This document shows, in pieces, positions 18,439-26,863 of a stretch of 64,000 bases of DNA. Both the position numbers and the translations under genes were made by a program. The stretch's first letter is position 1, and each line of letters starts with the position of its first letter. The notes beneath the pieces were generated by a model that searched no databases, was not told the origin of the DNA, and worked only from the letters and a program-made list of their open reading frames with translations. The stretch is from Agromyces sp. Soil535 (GTDB lineage: Bacteria > Actinomycetota > Actinomycetes > Actinomycetales > Microbacteriaceae), in NCBI RefSeq assembly GCF_001428255.1, contig NZ_LMRW01000025.1:124001-188000 (forward strand), given 5' to 3'.

Positions 18439-19398
18439 ATGTTGAGGTACCTGCTCACCGAGGACGACGTCGGCAGCGTGCGCTTCGGCATCTCCCCGCT
18501 GTGCGAGCTCGGCCTCTCGCTGCGGGCGATCCGCGAACCAGCCCGGTTCCCGCTGCAGCTCGGCTGGCTGCGCCGCACCGAGGAGGCCCGCGCCCGCCTC
18601 GACCTGGCGACCCTCTCGGGCCTCATCGACGAGCGCATGTGGACGCCCGACTTCCTGAACCCGCGCCCGAGCTCGCCGCTCACGCGCCTCGACGAGGAGC
18701 TCGACGTGCTGCTCGCGACGCCCGCCGAGGTCTTCCGCGGCGACCTCGTCGCCGTGCACGGACGCGTGCCCGACGTGTTCGCGGGCTCCACGAGCGCCGC
18801 GCTCCGCCGCATCGTGCGTGCGCTCCGCCAGCTGTGGGACACCTGCTTCGAGCCGTACTGGCCGCGTATGCGTGCGGTGCTGGAGGCCGACGTCGTCTAT
18901 CGCGGAAGGCAGATCGCCCAGTCGGGCGTGGCCACGATGCTGAACGGCCTCTCATCGCGCGTCGAGTACGACCACGGCGTCGTGATCGTGCGCCTCGCCG
19001 ATCCGACCGACCGCGTGCAGGCGATCGACGGCAACGGCCTCACCCTCGTGCCGACGATGTTCACGCGGCGCGCGTCGGCGCCAGTCGGCGACGGCCCGCC
19101 CATGATCATGTACTCGGCCCGCGGCCAGGGCGCGCTCTGGGAGGCGGAGCAGGTCGCGAATCCCGCGGCGGTGGCCGCGGTGCTCGGCGAGACCCGGGCG
19201 AGCCTGCTCGCAGCGCTCGGCGACCCGGCGTCGTCGACCGAGCTCGGCGTTCGCCTGGGCGTCACCGCGTCGGCCGTCAACCAGCACCTGCGCGTGCTCC
19301 GCGACGCGGGCCTGCTCGTCAGCACGCGCTACGGTCGCAGCGTGCTGTACCTCCGCAGCGAGCTCGGCAGCGCGCTGCTCGAGTCGCGCGCGGGCTGA
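18439..19398 (+). CDS. ArsR-like HTH regulator with DUF5937-type N-terminal domain
   Basis: In this 319-residue protein the C-terminal 75 residues are an ArsR-type winged helix (LLAALGDPASSTELGVRLGV, TASAVNQHLRVLRDAGLLVS, SRYGRSVLYL-like wing). The N-terminal 240 residues form the conserved domain that often accompanies this HTH next to MFS exporter genes in actinobacteria. ATG 18439 is 8 bases after TAGCGT (18425-18430). It very likely controls the divergent MFS gene. The effector is unknown. Confidence 0.85.
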   Translation: MLRYLLTEDDVGSVRFGISPLCELGLSLRAIREPARFPLQLGWLRRTEEARARLDLATLSGLIDERMWTPDFLNPRPSSPLTRLDEELDVLLATPAEVFRGDLVAVHGRVPDVFAGSTSAALRRIVRALRQLWDTCFEPYWPRMRAVLEADVVYRGRQIAQSGVATMLNGLSSRVEYDHGVVIVRLADPTDRVQAIDGNGLTLVPTMFTRRASAPVGDGPPMIMYSARGQGALWEAEQVANPAAVAAVLGETRASLLAALGDPASSTELGVRLGVTASAVNQHLRVLRDAGLLVSTRYGRSVLYLRSELGSALLESRAG

Positions 19399-19403
19399 GG
19401 CCG

Positions 19404-19423
19404 GCGGATGCCGCGGCATCCGC
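19404..19423. terminator. Perfect 20-bp palindrome between convergent genes
   Basis: GCGGATGCCGCGGCATCCGC is fully self-complementary and lies 6 bases after the HTH gene and 17 before the end of the convergent oxidoreductase. It consists of two inverted copies of the genome's abundant GGATGCC word and probably acts as a shared terminator. Confidence 0.7.
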
Positions 19424-19439
19424 TTCCTCGGCGGTCGTG

Positions 19440-20414
19440 CTACTCGGGGTCGGGCGCGACCCGCAGCACCACCTTGCCTCGCACGTGCCCCGTCTCGAGC
19501 AGCCGGTGCGCCTCGGCGCCTTCGGCAAGCGGCAGTTCGCGCTCGACGTGCACGCGCACGGAGCCGTCGTCGATGAGCCGTGTGATGACCGCGAGGGTGC
19601 GGGCATCGGGCGACACCGAGTAGCCGGTCGCACGGATGCCGCGGGCCGACGCCTCCTCGGCCATGGTGGGCCACGACCCGGTCGGCACGCTCACGATGAG
19701 CCCGCGCCGGCGCAGCACGTCGAGGGAGCGGGTGCCGGTGTCATCCGTCGCGTTGCCGACGAGATCGATCACGACGTCCTGCTCGCCGACGACCTGCTCG
19801 AAGCGCGCCGACCCGTAGTCGACGACGTGTCGCGCACCGAGGGAGCGCACGAACTCCACGTTCGGTGCCGAGCACGTCGCGGTGACCTCGGCACCGAAGT
19901 ACGTCGCGAGCTGCACCGCGAAGTGGCCGACCCCGCCGCCCCCCGCGTGGATGAGCATGCGCTGCCCCTCGTGGGCGCGGGCGGTGTCGACCACGGCGCC
20001 CCACGCCGTGAGGGCGGCCAGCGGCACTGCCGCCGCGTCGACGAATCCGAGTGACGAGGGCATCGGTGCGAGGCTCATCGACGACACGGAGATGGCCTCG
20101 GCATAGCTGCCGCCGACCCGCGGCACGCGGCCCATGCCGTAGACGCGGTCCCCGGGGTGCAGTGGGTGCGACGCGTAGGGCACGGTCTCGACGATGCCGG
20201 CGAAGTCGTTGCCGAGCACGGCGGGGAACGAGCCGATCGCCGCCGCCACTCCGCGTCCTGCCCGGGTCTTGACGTCGATCGGGTTCACCCCTGCGACCAC
20301 CACCCGCACGAGCACCTCGTCGCTCACCCGGATCGGACGCGGCACCTCGGCCAGGTGCAGCTCGTCGGCATCCCCGGTGCGATCGATCACGAGCGCCTGC
20401 ATCGTCTCCGTCAT
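19440..20414 (-). CDS. NADP-dependent quinone-oxidoreductase-like MDR dehydrogenase
   Basis: A 324-residue medium-chain dehydrogenase/reductase: GroES-like N-terminal domain (VAGVNPIDVKTRAG, FPAVLGNDFAGIVETV), then a Rossmann domain with HAGGGGVGHFAVQLA (AxGGVG) at about 150. There are no structural or catalytic Zn ligands, as in the quinone reductase/zeta-crystallin branch. ATG 20414 follows GGGAGGAAG. It probably reduces quinones or enones with NADPH. No operon partner. Confidence 0.9.
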   Translation of the reverse strand: MTETMQALVIDRTGDADELHLAEVPRPIRVSDEVLVRVVVAGVNPIDVKTRAGRGVAAAIGSFPAVLGNDFAGIVETVPYASHPLHPGDRVYGMGRVPRVGGSYAEAISVSSMSLAPMPSSLGFVDAAAVPLAALTAWGAVVDTARAHEGQRMLIHAGGGGVGHFAVQLATYFGAEVTATCSAPNVEFVRSLGARHVVDYGSARFEQVVGEQDVVIDLVGNATDDTGTRSLDVLRRRGLIVSVPTGSWPTMAEEASARGIRATGYSVSPDARTLAVITRLIDDGSVRVHVERELPLAEGAEAHRLLETGHVRGKVVLRVAPDPE

Positions 20415-20505
20415 CGGCACTTCCTCCCGTCGCAATCCCCACGCACCACTATGCTGCACGCAGAGCGTCTCGGAGCGGGCGGATGCGGCGGGAACGGGGA
20501 TTTCC

Positions 20506-21210
20506 ATGAGGCGGCTGTTCGGGGTCCTGCGGGTGCTGGCGGCGGCGGCGATCATCGTCGCGATCGTGGGGCAGTTCGCACAGAGCTGGTCGATGGTGCC
20601 CGATCGGGTGGCCTTCGTCGTCAACTTCTTCAGCTTCTTCACGATCCTCTCGAATGCCGTCGCGGCGATCGTGCTGCTCGTCGGCGCGTGGTATGCATTC
20701 ACGCGGTCCGCGGATACGTACTCCTACAACCTCGTGCGTGCCTGCGCGGTCACCTACATGGCCACGACGCTGGTCGTCTACAACCTGTTGCTGCGCGAGA
20801 TCTCCCTCGACCAGGCCACGACGGTGCCATGGTCGAACGAGATCCTGCACCTGTGGGCGCCGCTCTACCTCGTCGTCGACTGGGTGCTCGCGCCCGGCCG
20901 CAGGCACGTCGAGTGGCGCCGGCTCTGGACCATCGCGATCTTCCCGATCGCATGGGTGATCTACTCGATGATCCGCGGCGCGCTCATCGGGTGGTACCCG
21001 TACCCGTTCCTGAACCCCGCGCAGCCGGCGGGCTACGGTGCCGTCGCCGTGTACGTCATCGCCATCGCCTCGTTCATCCTGCTCGTCGGAGCCGGCATCA
21101 TCGCGCTCAGCCGCACCCCATGGCCGCACGAGCCCGAGGAGCCGACGCCATCCGCCCACGTCTCCGTCTCCGGCGAGCGCGATGAGCGCGAGGGCGCCGT
21201 CAGGGCCTGA
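20506..21210 (+). CDS. Pr6Pr-family membrane protein
   Basis: A 234-residue protein with six membrane helices. It resembles the Pr6Pr family (LRVLAAAAIIVAIVGQF, FFTILSNAVAAIVLL, LHLWAPLYLVVDWVL, YPYPFLNP), known from actinobacteria with unknown function. A charged Glu/Pro tail ends the protein in the cytoplasm. ATG 20506 has a weak ACGGGGA upstream; earlier in-frame starts are possible. It converges on the hydrolase gene with an 8-base gap. Confidence 0.78.
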   Translation: MRRLFGVLRVLAAAAIIVAIVGQFAQSWSMVPDRVAFVVNFFSFFTILSNAVAAIVLLVGAWYAFTRSADTYSYNLVRACAVTYMATTLVVYNLLLREISLDQATTVPWSNEILHLWAPLYLVVDWVLAPGRRHVEWRRLWTIAIFPIAWVIYSMIRGALIGWYPYPFLNPAQPAGYGAVAVYVIAIASFILLVGAGIIALSRTPWPHEPEEPTPSAHVSVSGERDEREGAVRA

Positions 21211-21218
21211 GTCTGGGC

Positions 21219-22013
21219 TCAGTCGCGCTGCAGCCAGCGACCGACGCGCTCCCGCAGCACCGCCGTCTGCGCCGCCTGGCCGTCGTCGCGTGGGGGCAGC
21301 AGCTCGAACATCGTCCGCAGGCCCCCGGCCCAGCGCTCCGCGATGGCGAAGGGGTGCACCGGGTCGCGCGGCGCGCCGACGACGAGCGAGCGGATGTCCC
21401 GGTCGGGGAGCTCCGCGAGCTCGGCGTCGTCCGCGAACGCACGGTTGCGCGGGATCTCGACGAGGCGCATGGCCCGGCGCGCGGCATCCGGCGCTTGGAA
21501 CTGCGAGAGGAGCGCTCGCCCGCCGGCGGGCGAGGCCGCGGCGACCTCCTGGAAGATCGCCCGCTCCCGGAACTCCGACGCGCCGGCCGGCCCGGCCTCG
21601 GCGAGGATCTGGCCGATGACGGGGAAGGGCCGGAGGTTCTCCGGCAGCGATCGGTCGTCGAACGCGGGCCGCACGAAGACGGCGCGGCGCACCGGCAGCA
21701 GGCCGTCGAGCGCGATGCGCAGCGCGAGCGCCGCGCCCATCGAGATGCCGATGATCGTGATCGGGTCGGATGCCTCGGGGTGGCCGCGACCCGCCTCCGC
21801 GAGGGCCGCGGGCACCTGCTCGCACACCTCGGCGGCGAGGCGGTCGATCGCGAAGTCGGCCGGTTCGCCGACCGCCAGGAACCCGCCGTGCGCGCGCACG
21901 TCGGGTGCGACGATGAGCTCGTCGGCGCCCGCCACGGCCTGCACGACGGGCTCGAAGATACCGAGGGGCTGTCGGCGGTCGGCGCCGAGCCCGTGCAGCA
22001 GCACTGTCGTCAC
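21219..22013 (-). CDS. Alpha/beta hydrolase
   Basis: A 264-residue alpha/beta hydrolase with the oxyanion-hole HGLGADRRQP near the N-terminus, nucleophile elbow GISMGA (Ser near 93), and a late DPVHPFAIAERW region holding the acid and His. The GTG start overlaps the upstream nuclease-like gene's stop by 4 bases (GTGA, 22010-22013), so translation is coupled. The substrate is unknown; lipase/esterase or lactonase activity is possible. Confidence 0.88.
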   Translation of the reverse strand: MTTVLLHGLGADRRQPLGIFEPVVQAVAGADELIVAPDVRAHGGFLAVGEPADFAIDRLAAEVCEQVPAALAEAGRGHPEASDPITIIGISMGAALALRIALDGLLPVRRAVFVRPAFDDRSLPENLRPFPVIGQILAEAGPAGASEFRERAIFQEVAAASPAGGRALLSQFQAPDAARRAMRLVEIPRNRAFADDAELAELPDRDIRSLVVGAPRDPVHPFAIAERWAGGLRTMFELLPPRDDGQAAQTAVLRERVGRWLQRD

Positions 22014-22702
22014 GCGAGCGCTCCGGGGCGGTAGACCGCCCTCGCCGGGTCGTCGGGGCGCAGTGCGAGCAGGACCTCCTCGGCGAGCCGGACGAGGATC
22101 GCGATCTGGTCGTCGTCGCGGTCGACCCACCGGCAGCGCGGCTCGTCGCCGATGGGCACGAAGTCCTCGTGCTGCTCCCACACCACGAGCGTGCGCTCGG
22201 CGCCGAGCACGTACTGCTGCCACCACACCTGCCGAAGGTAGCCGCGCGGGATGCCGCGCCAGGTGCGTGACGTGGTCTTGATCTCGCAGAGCTCTGGGGT
22301 TCCGTCGGCCGCGACCCGGAGCCCGTCGGGCGTCGCCAGGTGCCGCCGGTCGGATGCCGCGTGGAACAGCAGCGTCGACGGCTCGATGCCGTGTGTGCTC
22401 CGCACCCACTCTGCGATCACGGGCTCGCGCTGCCGGCCGTGATCGGTGAACCGGCTGCCGCCGAAGCCGCGGAGCGTGCCGTGCAGCTTCTCCCACGCCG
22501 CCGATCGCACCGCCGCCCGCGACGAGAGTTTCGCCGCATCCGTCGCGGTGATGCCCTGGGAGCGCGCACGCAACCACGCAACCCGGTCGTTCGAATCGGC
22601 CACGATCCGCAGCTCGTGCGGGAGCGGGGACGCCCGAAGCTCCGCTGCGACGCGCGGAGCGACCGACTCGAGGTCGAACAGCGCGAAGGGAGTGTCGGTC
22701 AC
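22010..22702 (-). CDS. YqaJ-type PD-(D/E)XK nuclease-like protein
   Basis: The 230-residue protein contains the YqaJ/lambda-exonuclease motif series: GITATDAAKLS, then GRQREPVIAEW (Glu), ATPDGL (Asp) and CEIKTTS (E-x-K), spaced as in the recombinase exonuclease fold. Members resect DNA ends in phage recombination; chromosomal copies without phage context occur in actinobacteria. GTG 22702 is 6 bases after TACCGT (complement of 22709-22714), a leaderless-type start. Overlap with the hydrolase gene makes a two-gene operon of unclear logic. Confidence 0.82.
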   Translation of the reverse strand: MTDTPFALFDLESVAPRVAAELRASPLPHELRIVADSNDRVAWLRARSQGITATDAAKLSSRAAVRSAAWEKLHGTLRGFGGSRFTDHGRQREPVIAEWVRSTHGIEPSTLLFHAASDRRHLATPDGLRVAADGTPELCEIKTTSRTWRGIPRGYLRQVWWQQYVLGAERTLVVWEQHEDFVPIGDEPRCRWVDRDDDQIAILVRLAEEVLLALRPDDPARAVYRPGALA

Positions 22703-22815
22703 TCCATCACGGTACCCCCGCTCGTCCCCTGCGGACCCGCTCGAAGTCGCGCGCCCGTCAGAACCGCCTGGCGAACGACCGGGAGCGCGAGAAACCCGCG
22801 TACGCGTCCGCTGTT

Positions 22816-24003
22816 TCAGCGGGCGGCGAGCGCATCGATGCCCTCGGGGGAGAGCGCGTGGTGGATGGCGAGCATCGCGGCGCCCAGCACGGCGGCGTTC
22901 TCGGCGGCGGCCGACTGCACGATGGCCAGGTGCTCGGTGGCGAGCGGCATCGAGCGCGTGTAGACGACCTCGCGCACGCCGGCGATGAGGTGTTCCCCGG
23001 CCCTGGCCATCGAGCCGCCGATCGCGATCACGGAGGGGTTGATGAGGCTCACGCACGCCGTGAGCACTTCGCCGATGTCGCGGCCCGCCTGGCGCACCGC
23101 CTGGATGGCATCGAGGTCGCCGCGCTTGACGAGGTCGACCACCTCCCCGCCCGTGCGCACATCGACGCCCTGCTCGCGGAGTGCCCGTGCGATGGCGGGA
23201 CCCGACGCGAGTGCCTCGAGGCATCCGCGGTTGCCGCAGTGGCAGGGCACGTCGGCGCCCCGCGCGACCCGCACGTGCCCGATGTCGCCCGCGATGCCCT
23301 GGGCGCCGCGCTGCAGCAACCCTCCCGAGATGATGCCCGAGCCGATGCCCGTCGCCACCTTCACGAACACGAGGTGCTCGACATGCGGCCAGGCGAGCGC
23401 GCGCTCTCCGAGCGCCATGATGTTCACGTCGTTGTCGACGAGCACCGGGACCTCGAGGTGCTGTTGCACCCATCCCGGCACGTCGAAGCGATTCCACCCG
23501 GGCATGATGGGCGGATTCACGGGCCGCCCGGTGGAGTGCTCGACCGGTCCCGGCACGCCGATCCCGATCGCGACCAGGTCGCGGCGGTCTCGCCCGAGTT
23601 CGGCGATGAGCGCGAGGGCCGCGTCGACCATCCAGCCGAGCACGGCCTCGGGGCCCTGCGCGATGTCCATGCGCTCGCGGCGTTGCGCGAGCACCGACCC
23701 GGCGAGGTCGGTGACCGCGAGCGACGCGTGCGAGGCGCCGAGGTCCGCGGCCAGCACGATGCGCGCGGCGGGGTTCAACGCGAACTGCGACGGCGGACGG
23801 CCGCCCGTGGAGGCGGCATCCGACACCGGGGTGACCAGGCCGAGGCGCATGAGCTCGTCGACGCGGGCGGCGACCGTCGAACGCGCCAGCCCGGTCGCCA
23901 GCGCGAGCGATGCCCGTGTGCGCGGCACGCCGTCGCGGAGCAGCTGGAACAGCTCGCTCGCCCCCGAGATGCCGAGGGCCGATCCCCGACTGATGTCGAC
24001 CAT
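22816..24003 (-). CDS. ROK-family transcriptional repressor
   Basis: A 395-residue NagC/XylR-type regulator: N-terminal winged helix (about 12-80, RASLALATGLARSTVAARVD), then an ASKHA fold with ADLGASHASLAVTD, GIGVPGPVEH, VDNDVN, and the zinc motif CHCGNRGCLE near 251-260. It is divergent from the sugar operon and almost certainly represses it until a sugar or sugar phosphate binds. ATG 24003 sits 6 bases from TTTACT (complement of 24010-24015); an ATG at 24030 is an alternative. A short stem CCGCTG-ttt-CAGCGG spans its stop. The 113 bases between it and the YqaJ-like gene hold nothing else. Confidence 0.92.
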   Translation of the reverse strand: MVDISRGSALGISGASELFQLLRDGVPRTRASLALATGLARSTVAARVDELMRLGLVTPVSDAASTGGRPPSQFALNPAARIVLAADLGASHASLAVTDLAGSVLAQRRERMDIAQGPEAVLGWMVDAALALIAELGRDRRDLVAIGIGVPGPVEHSTGRPVNPPIMPGWNRFDVPGWVQQHLEVPVLVDNDVNIMALGERALAWPHVEHLVFVKVATGIGSGIISGGLLQRGAQGIAGDIGHVRVARGADVPCHCGNRGCLEALASGPAIARALREQGVDVRTGGEVVDLVKRGDLDAIQAVRQAGRDIGEVLTACVSLINPSVIAIGGSMARAGEHLIAGVREVVYTRSMPLATEHLAIVQSAAAENAAVLGAAMLAIHHALSPEGIDALAAR

Positions 24004-24048
24004 GCACTGAGTAAAGCACACCCTCTTCACGCATGCGTCGATAACGAA

Positions 24049-24088
24049 GCTGTCACGACAGCGACATCTTTTGTCGAGGGACTAGCAT
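24049..24088. promoter_or_regulatory. Palindromes and promoter between ROK gene and sugar operon
   Basis: GCTGTC-AC-GACAGC (24049-24062) and CGACA-N5-TGTCG (24062-24076) are adjoining inverted repeats; TAGCAT (24083-24088) is a -10 candidate for the operon starting at 24111. They are placed to let the ROK protein repress both directions. The rest of the 107-base gap shows nothing else. Confidence 0.5.
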
Positions 24089-24110
24089 AAGTTGGCAGAG
24101 CTGTGTCAGC

Positions 24111-25226
24111 ATGGCCAGCATGACAACGGACGTCATCGCCCCGGCCCGCACGCTCCGCGCCGGCTTCGTCGGCGGGGGCTTCATGGCCGCCGTGCACTCC
24201 CGAGCCGCTCGCGCCGCACGGGCCGAGCTCGCGGGAGGTGCGTCGTCGTCGGCACGAAGCGCACGCGATGCCGTCGGCCGGCTGGGCCTCGACGCCGCGT
24301 TCGACTCGGTGGAGGCGCTCGTCGCCGATCCCGACATCGACGTCATCCACGTCTGCACCCCGAACGCCACGCACGCGCCGATCGCGCGTGCCGCGCTCGA
24401 GGCCGGGAAGCACGTCATCTGCGAGAAGCCCCTGGCCACCTCCGTCGCGGATGCCGCGGCGCTCGCCGACCTCGCCGCGGAGCGCGGCCTCGTCGCCGCC
24501 GTGCCCTTCGTCTACCGGTTCCACCCGATGGCGCGCGAGGCGCGGGCGCGGATCGCACACGGCGACATCGGGCGACTCGTCAGCGTGCACGGCGCCTACC
24601 TGCAGGACTGGCTCGCCACCCCGCACGACGACGACTGGCGCGTCGACGCGTCGCTCGGCGGGCCGTCACGCGCATTCGCCGACATCGGGTCGCACCTCGT
24701 CGACCTCGTGGAGTTCGTCTCGGGCGACCGGATCGTGCGGCTGAACGCCTCCACTCGCACGGTCTACGAGCGCCGCGCCACCAACGTCGACATCGCCACC
24801 GAGGACCTCGTCGCGGTCGTGGTGCAGCTCGGCTCCGGTGCGGTCGGCACCCTGCTCGTGTCGCAGGTGGCGCCGGGGCACAAGAACGCCCTCTCGATCG
24901 AGCTGTCGGGCACCGACGCGACCGTGCGGTTCGAGCAGGAGCGTCCCGAGCAGCTGTGGGTCGGGCGGGCTGACGGGGCGAGCGTCATCGACCGCGACGC
25001 CGGCCGCCTCGCGCCCGACGCCGCACGGCTCGCGCTCGTGCCTGCGGGGCATCCGATGGGCTATCAGGACGCCTTCAACGCGTTCGTCGCCGATGCCTAT
25101 GCCGCGATCGGCGGGGTGAGCCCCGAGGGGCTTCCGCGGTTCGACGACGGGCTGCGTGCAGTGCGCGTCACCGAGGCCGTGCTCGCCTCCGCGGCATCCG
25201 GCGCCTGGGTGGAGGTGGCCGAATGA
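24111..25226 (+). CDS. Gfo/Idh/MocA-family oxidoreductase
   Basis: A 371-residue NAD(P)-dependent sugar dehydrogenase-like enzyme: Rossmann motif GFVGGGFMAAVHSRA (GxGxxG variant) at about 18-32, the family signature ICEKPLATS with E105-K106-P107, and a C-terminal alpha/beta domain with DIGSHLVDLVEFVSG carrying the catalytic His. It opens the operon and probably oxidises or dehydrogenates the imported sugar or polyol (inositol dehydrogenase relatives are typical). Its stop overlaps the next start (ATGA). Confidence 0.93.
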   Translation: MASMTTDVIAPARTLRAGFVGGGFMAAVHSRAARAARAELAGGASSSARSARDAVGRLGLDAAFDSVEALVADPDIDVIHVCTPNATHAPIARAALEAGKHVICEKPLATSVADAAALADLAAERGLVAAVPFVYRFHPMAREARARIAHGDIGRLVSVHGAYLQDWLATPHDDDWRVDASLGGPSRAFADIGSHLVDLVEFVSGDRIVRLNASTRTVYERRATNVDIATEDLVAVVVQLGSGAVGTLLVSQVAPGHKNALSIELSGTDATVRFEQERPEQLWVGRADGASVIDRDAGRLAPDAARLALVPAGHPMGYQDAFNAFVADAYAAIGGVSPEGLPRFDDGLRAVRVTEAVLASAASGAWVEVAE

Positions 25227-26863
25227 GCGCCGGCTACGACTCGGTGGCCGAGGCCGCAGCCGGCCGCGGAGGCGTGACCGAGGCCGAGCCGGTGCTCGTG
25301 GCCGAGGGGCTCGAGAAGTCGTTCTTCGGCGTCACGGTGCTGCGGGGAGTGGGCCTCACGCTGCGACCGGGCGAGGTGCACGGCCTCGTCGGCGAGAACG
25401 GCGCGGGCAAGTCCACGTTCATGAAGATCCTCGCGGGGGTCTACGACCGCGACGCGGGAACGGTCACGCTCGGCGGCAACGAGGTCGCCTTCACGCACCC
25501 GGTCGAGGCCGCGCGGGCCGGCCTCGCGACCGTGTTCCAGGAGTTCAACCTGCTCCCCGAGCGCACGGTCGCGCAGAACGTCTTCCTCGGGCGCGAGCCC
25601 AAGCGCGGCGGGTTCGTGGACCGCAAGGCGATGGTCCGGGAGACGCGGGCCCTGCTCGACGAGCTCGGCATCGAGGGCGTCGACCCGGATGCCCCGGTGC
25701 GCACCCTCACCGTCGCCGAGCAGCAGATCGTCGAGATCGTGAAGGCGCTCTCGGTCGACGCGCGCGTGATCCAGATGGACGAACCCACGGCGGCGCTCGC
25801 CGACCACGAGGTCGAGCTGCTCTATGCGATCGTGCGTCGCCTCCAGGCGCGCGGCGTGGCGATCCTCTACGTCTCGCACCGCCTGAAGGAGATCTTCGAT
25901 CTCTGCGACACGATCACGGTATTGAAGGACGGGGCGCTCGTCTCGAGCGGGCCCGCCTCGGAGCTCGACACCGACGAACTCGTGCGGCGGATGGTGGGCC
26001 GCCCGATCTCCGCATACTTCCCAGGGGCCGAGGAGGGCACCGAGCTCGGCGAGCCGCGGCTCGTGCTCCACGGCGCCGGCAACGCGTACGTCGACGGCAT
26101 CGACCTCGAACTCCGCGCCGGCGAGATCGTCGGCGTCGCGGGGCTGCAGGGATCGGGGCGCACCGAGCTCGTCGAGGCGCTGTTCGGCATCGTGCCGTTC
26201 ACGCGCGGCGAGCTGCTGCTGAAGGGCCGGCCCGTGCACATGACCAGCCCGCGGCAGGCGGTGAAGGCCGGAATCGCGCTCATCACCGAGGACCGCAAGG
26301 CCCAGGGGCTCGCGCTCAACCAGTCGGTCGCCGACAACGCGCTGCTCGTCATCCGCTCGGTGTTCGCCCGCCGCACGGGCGAGGTGCGCCGGGAGCTGCC
26401 CGGGGTGCTCTCCTCGCTCGAGGTCGCCTCGCGCGGGCTCGACCAGGAGGTGCAGTACCTCTCCGGCGGCAACCAGCAGAAGGTGGTGCTCGCCAAGTGG
26501 CTCGCCACCAAGCCGCGAGTCGTGCTCCTCGACGAGCCGACCCGCGGCATCGACGTCGGTGCGAAGGTCGCCGTGTACACGCTCATGCGCCGCCTCGCGA
26601 AGGACGGCGTCGCCATCCTCATGATCTCGTCGGAGCTGCCCGAGGTGATCGGCATGTCCGATCGCATCGTCGTGATGCACGACGGCCGCGCGTCGGCCGA
26701 GCTCCCCGCCATGAGCGACGAGGCCACGATCCTCTCGGCCGCCACGGGCATGCTCCGCGTCGGCGAGGCCGGGCACGAGGCATCCGGCAGCGTCGCCGCG
26801 GTCGGCGAGGCGGTCACAGATGCCGCGACGGATGCCGACACCGACGAGGAGGACGACCGATGA
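25223..26863 (+). CDS. Sugar ABC transporter ATPase, RbsA type (two ATP-binding domains)
   Basis: The 546-residue protein has duplicated ABC modules: domain 1 with Walker A GENGAGKS (about 57-64), VIQMDEPTAAL Walker B and LTVAEQQIVEI in place of the signature; domain 2 with a degenerate Walker A GLQGSGRTE, signature LSGGNQQK and VVLLDEPTRGID. This is the ribose/galactose importer type (CUT2). The C-terminus adds an Ala/Asp-rich tail of about 35 residues. ATGA overlaps couple it on both sides. Confidence 0.96.
   Translation: MSAGYDSVAEAAAGRGGVTEAEPVLVAEGLEKSFFGVTVLRGVGLTLRPGEVHGLVGENGAGKSTFMKILAGVYDRDAGTVTLGGNEVAFTHPVEAARAGLATVFQEFNLLPERTVAQNVFLGREPKRGGFVDRKAMVRETRALLDELGIEGVDPDAPVRTLTVAEQQIVEIVKALSVDARVIQMDEPTAALADHEVELLYAIVRRLQARGVAILYVSHRLKEIFDLCDTITVLKDGALVSSGPASELDTDELVRRMVGRPISAYFPGAEEGTELGEPRLVLHGAGNAYVDGIDLELRAGEIVGVAGLQGSGRTELVEALFGIVPFTRGELLLKGRPVHMTSPRQAVKAGIALITEDRKAQGLALNQSVADNALLVIRSVFARRTGEVRRELPGVLSSLEVASRGLDQEVQYLSGGNQQKVVLAKWLATKPRVVLLDEPTRGIDVGAKVAVYTLMRRLAKDGVAILMISSELPEVIGMSDRIVVMHDGRASAELPAMSDEATILSAATGMLRVGEAGHEASGSVAAVGEAVTDAATDADTDEEDDR

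Noticed and set aside
22010-22702. Prophage remnant indicated by a YqaJ-like gene
   Set aside because: No integrase, structural or other phage genes, and base composition like its neighbours.
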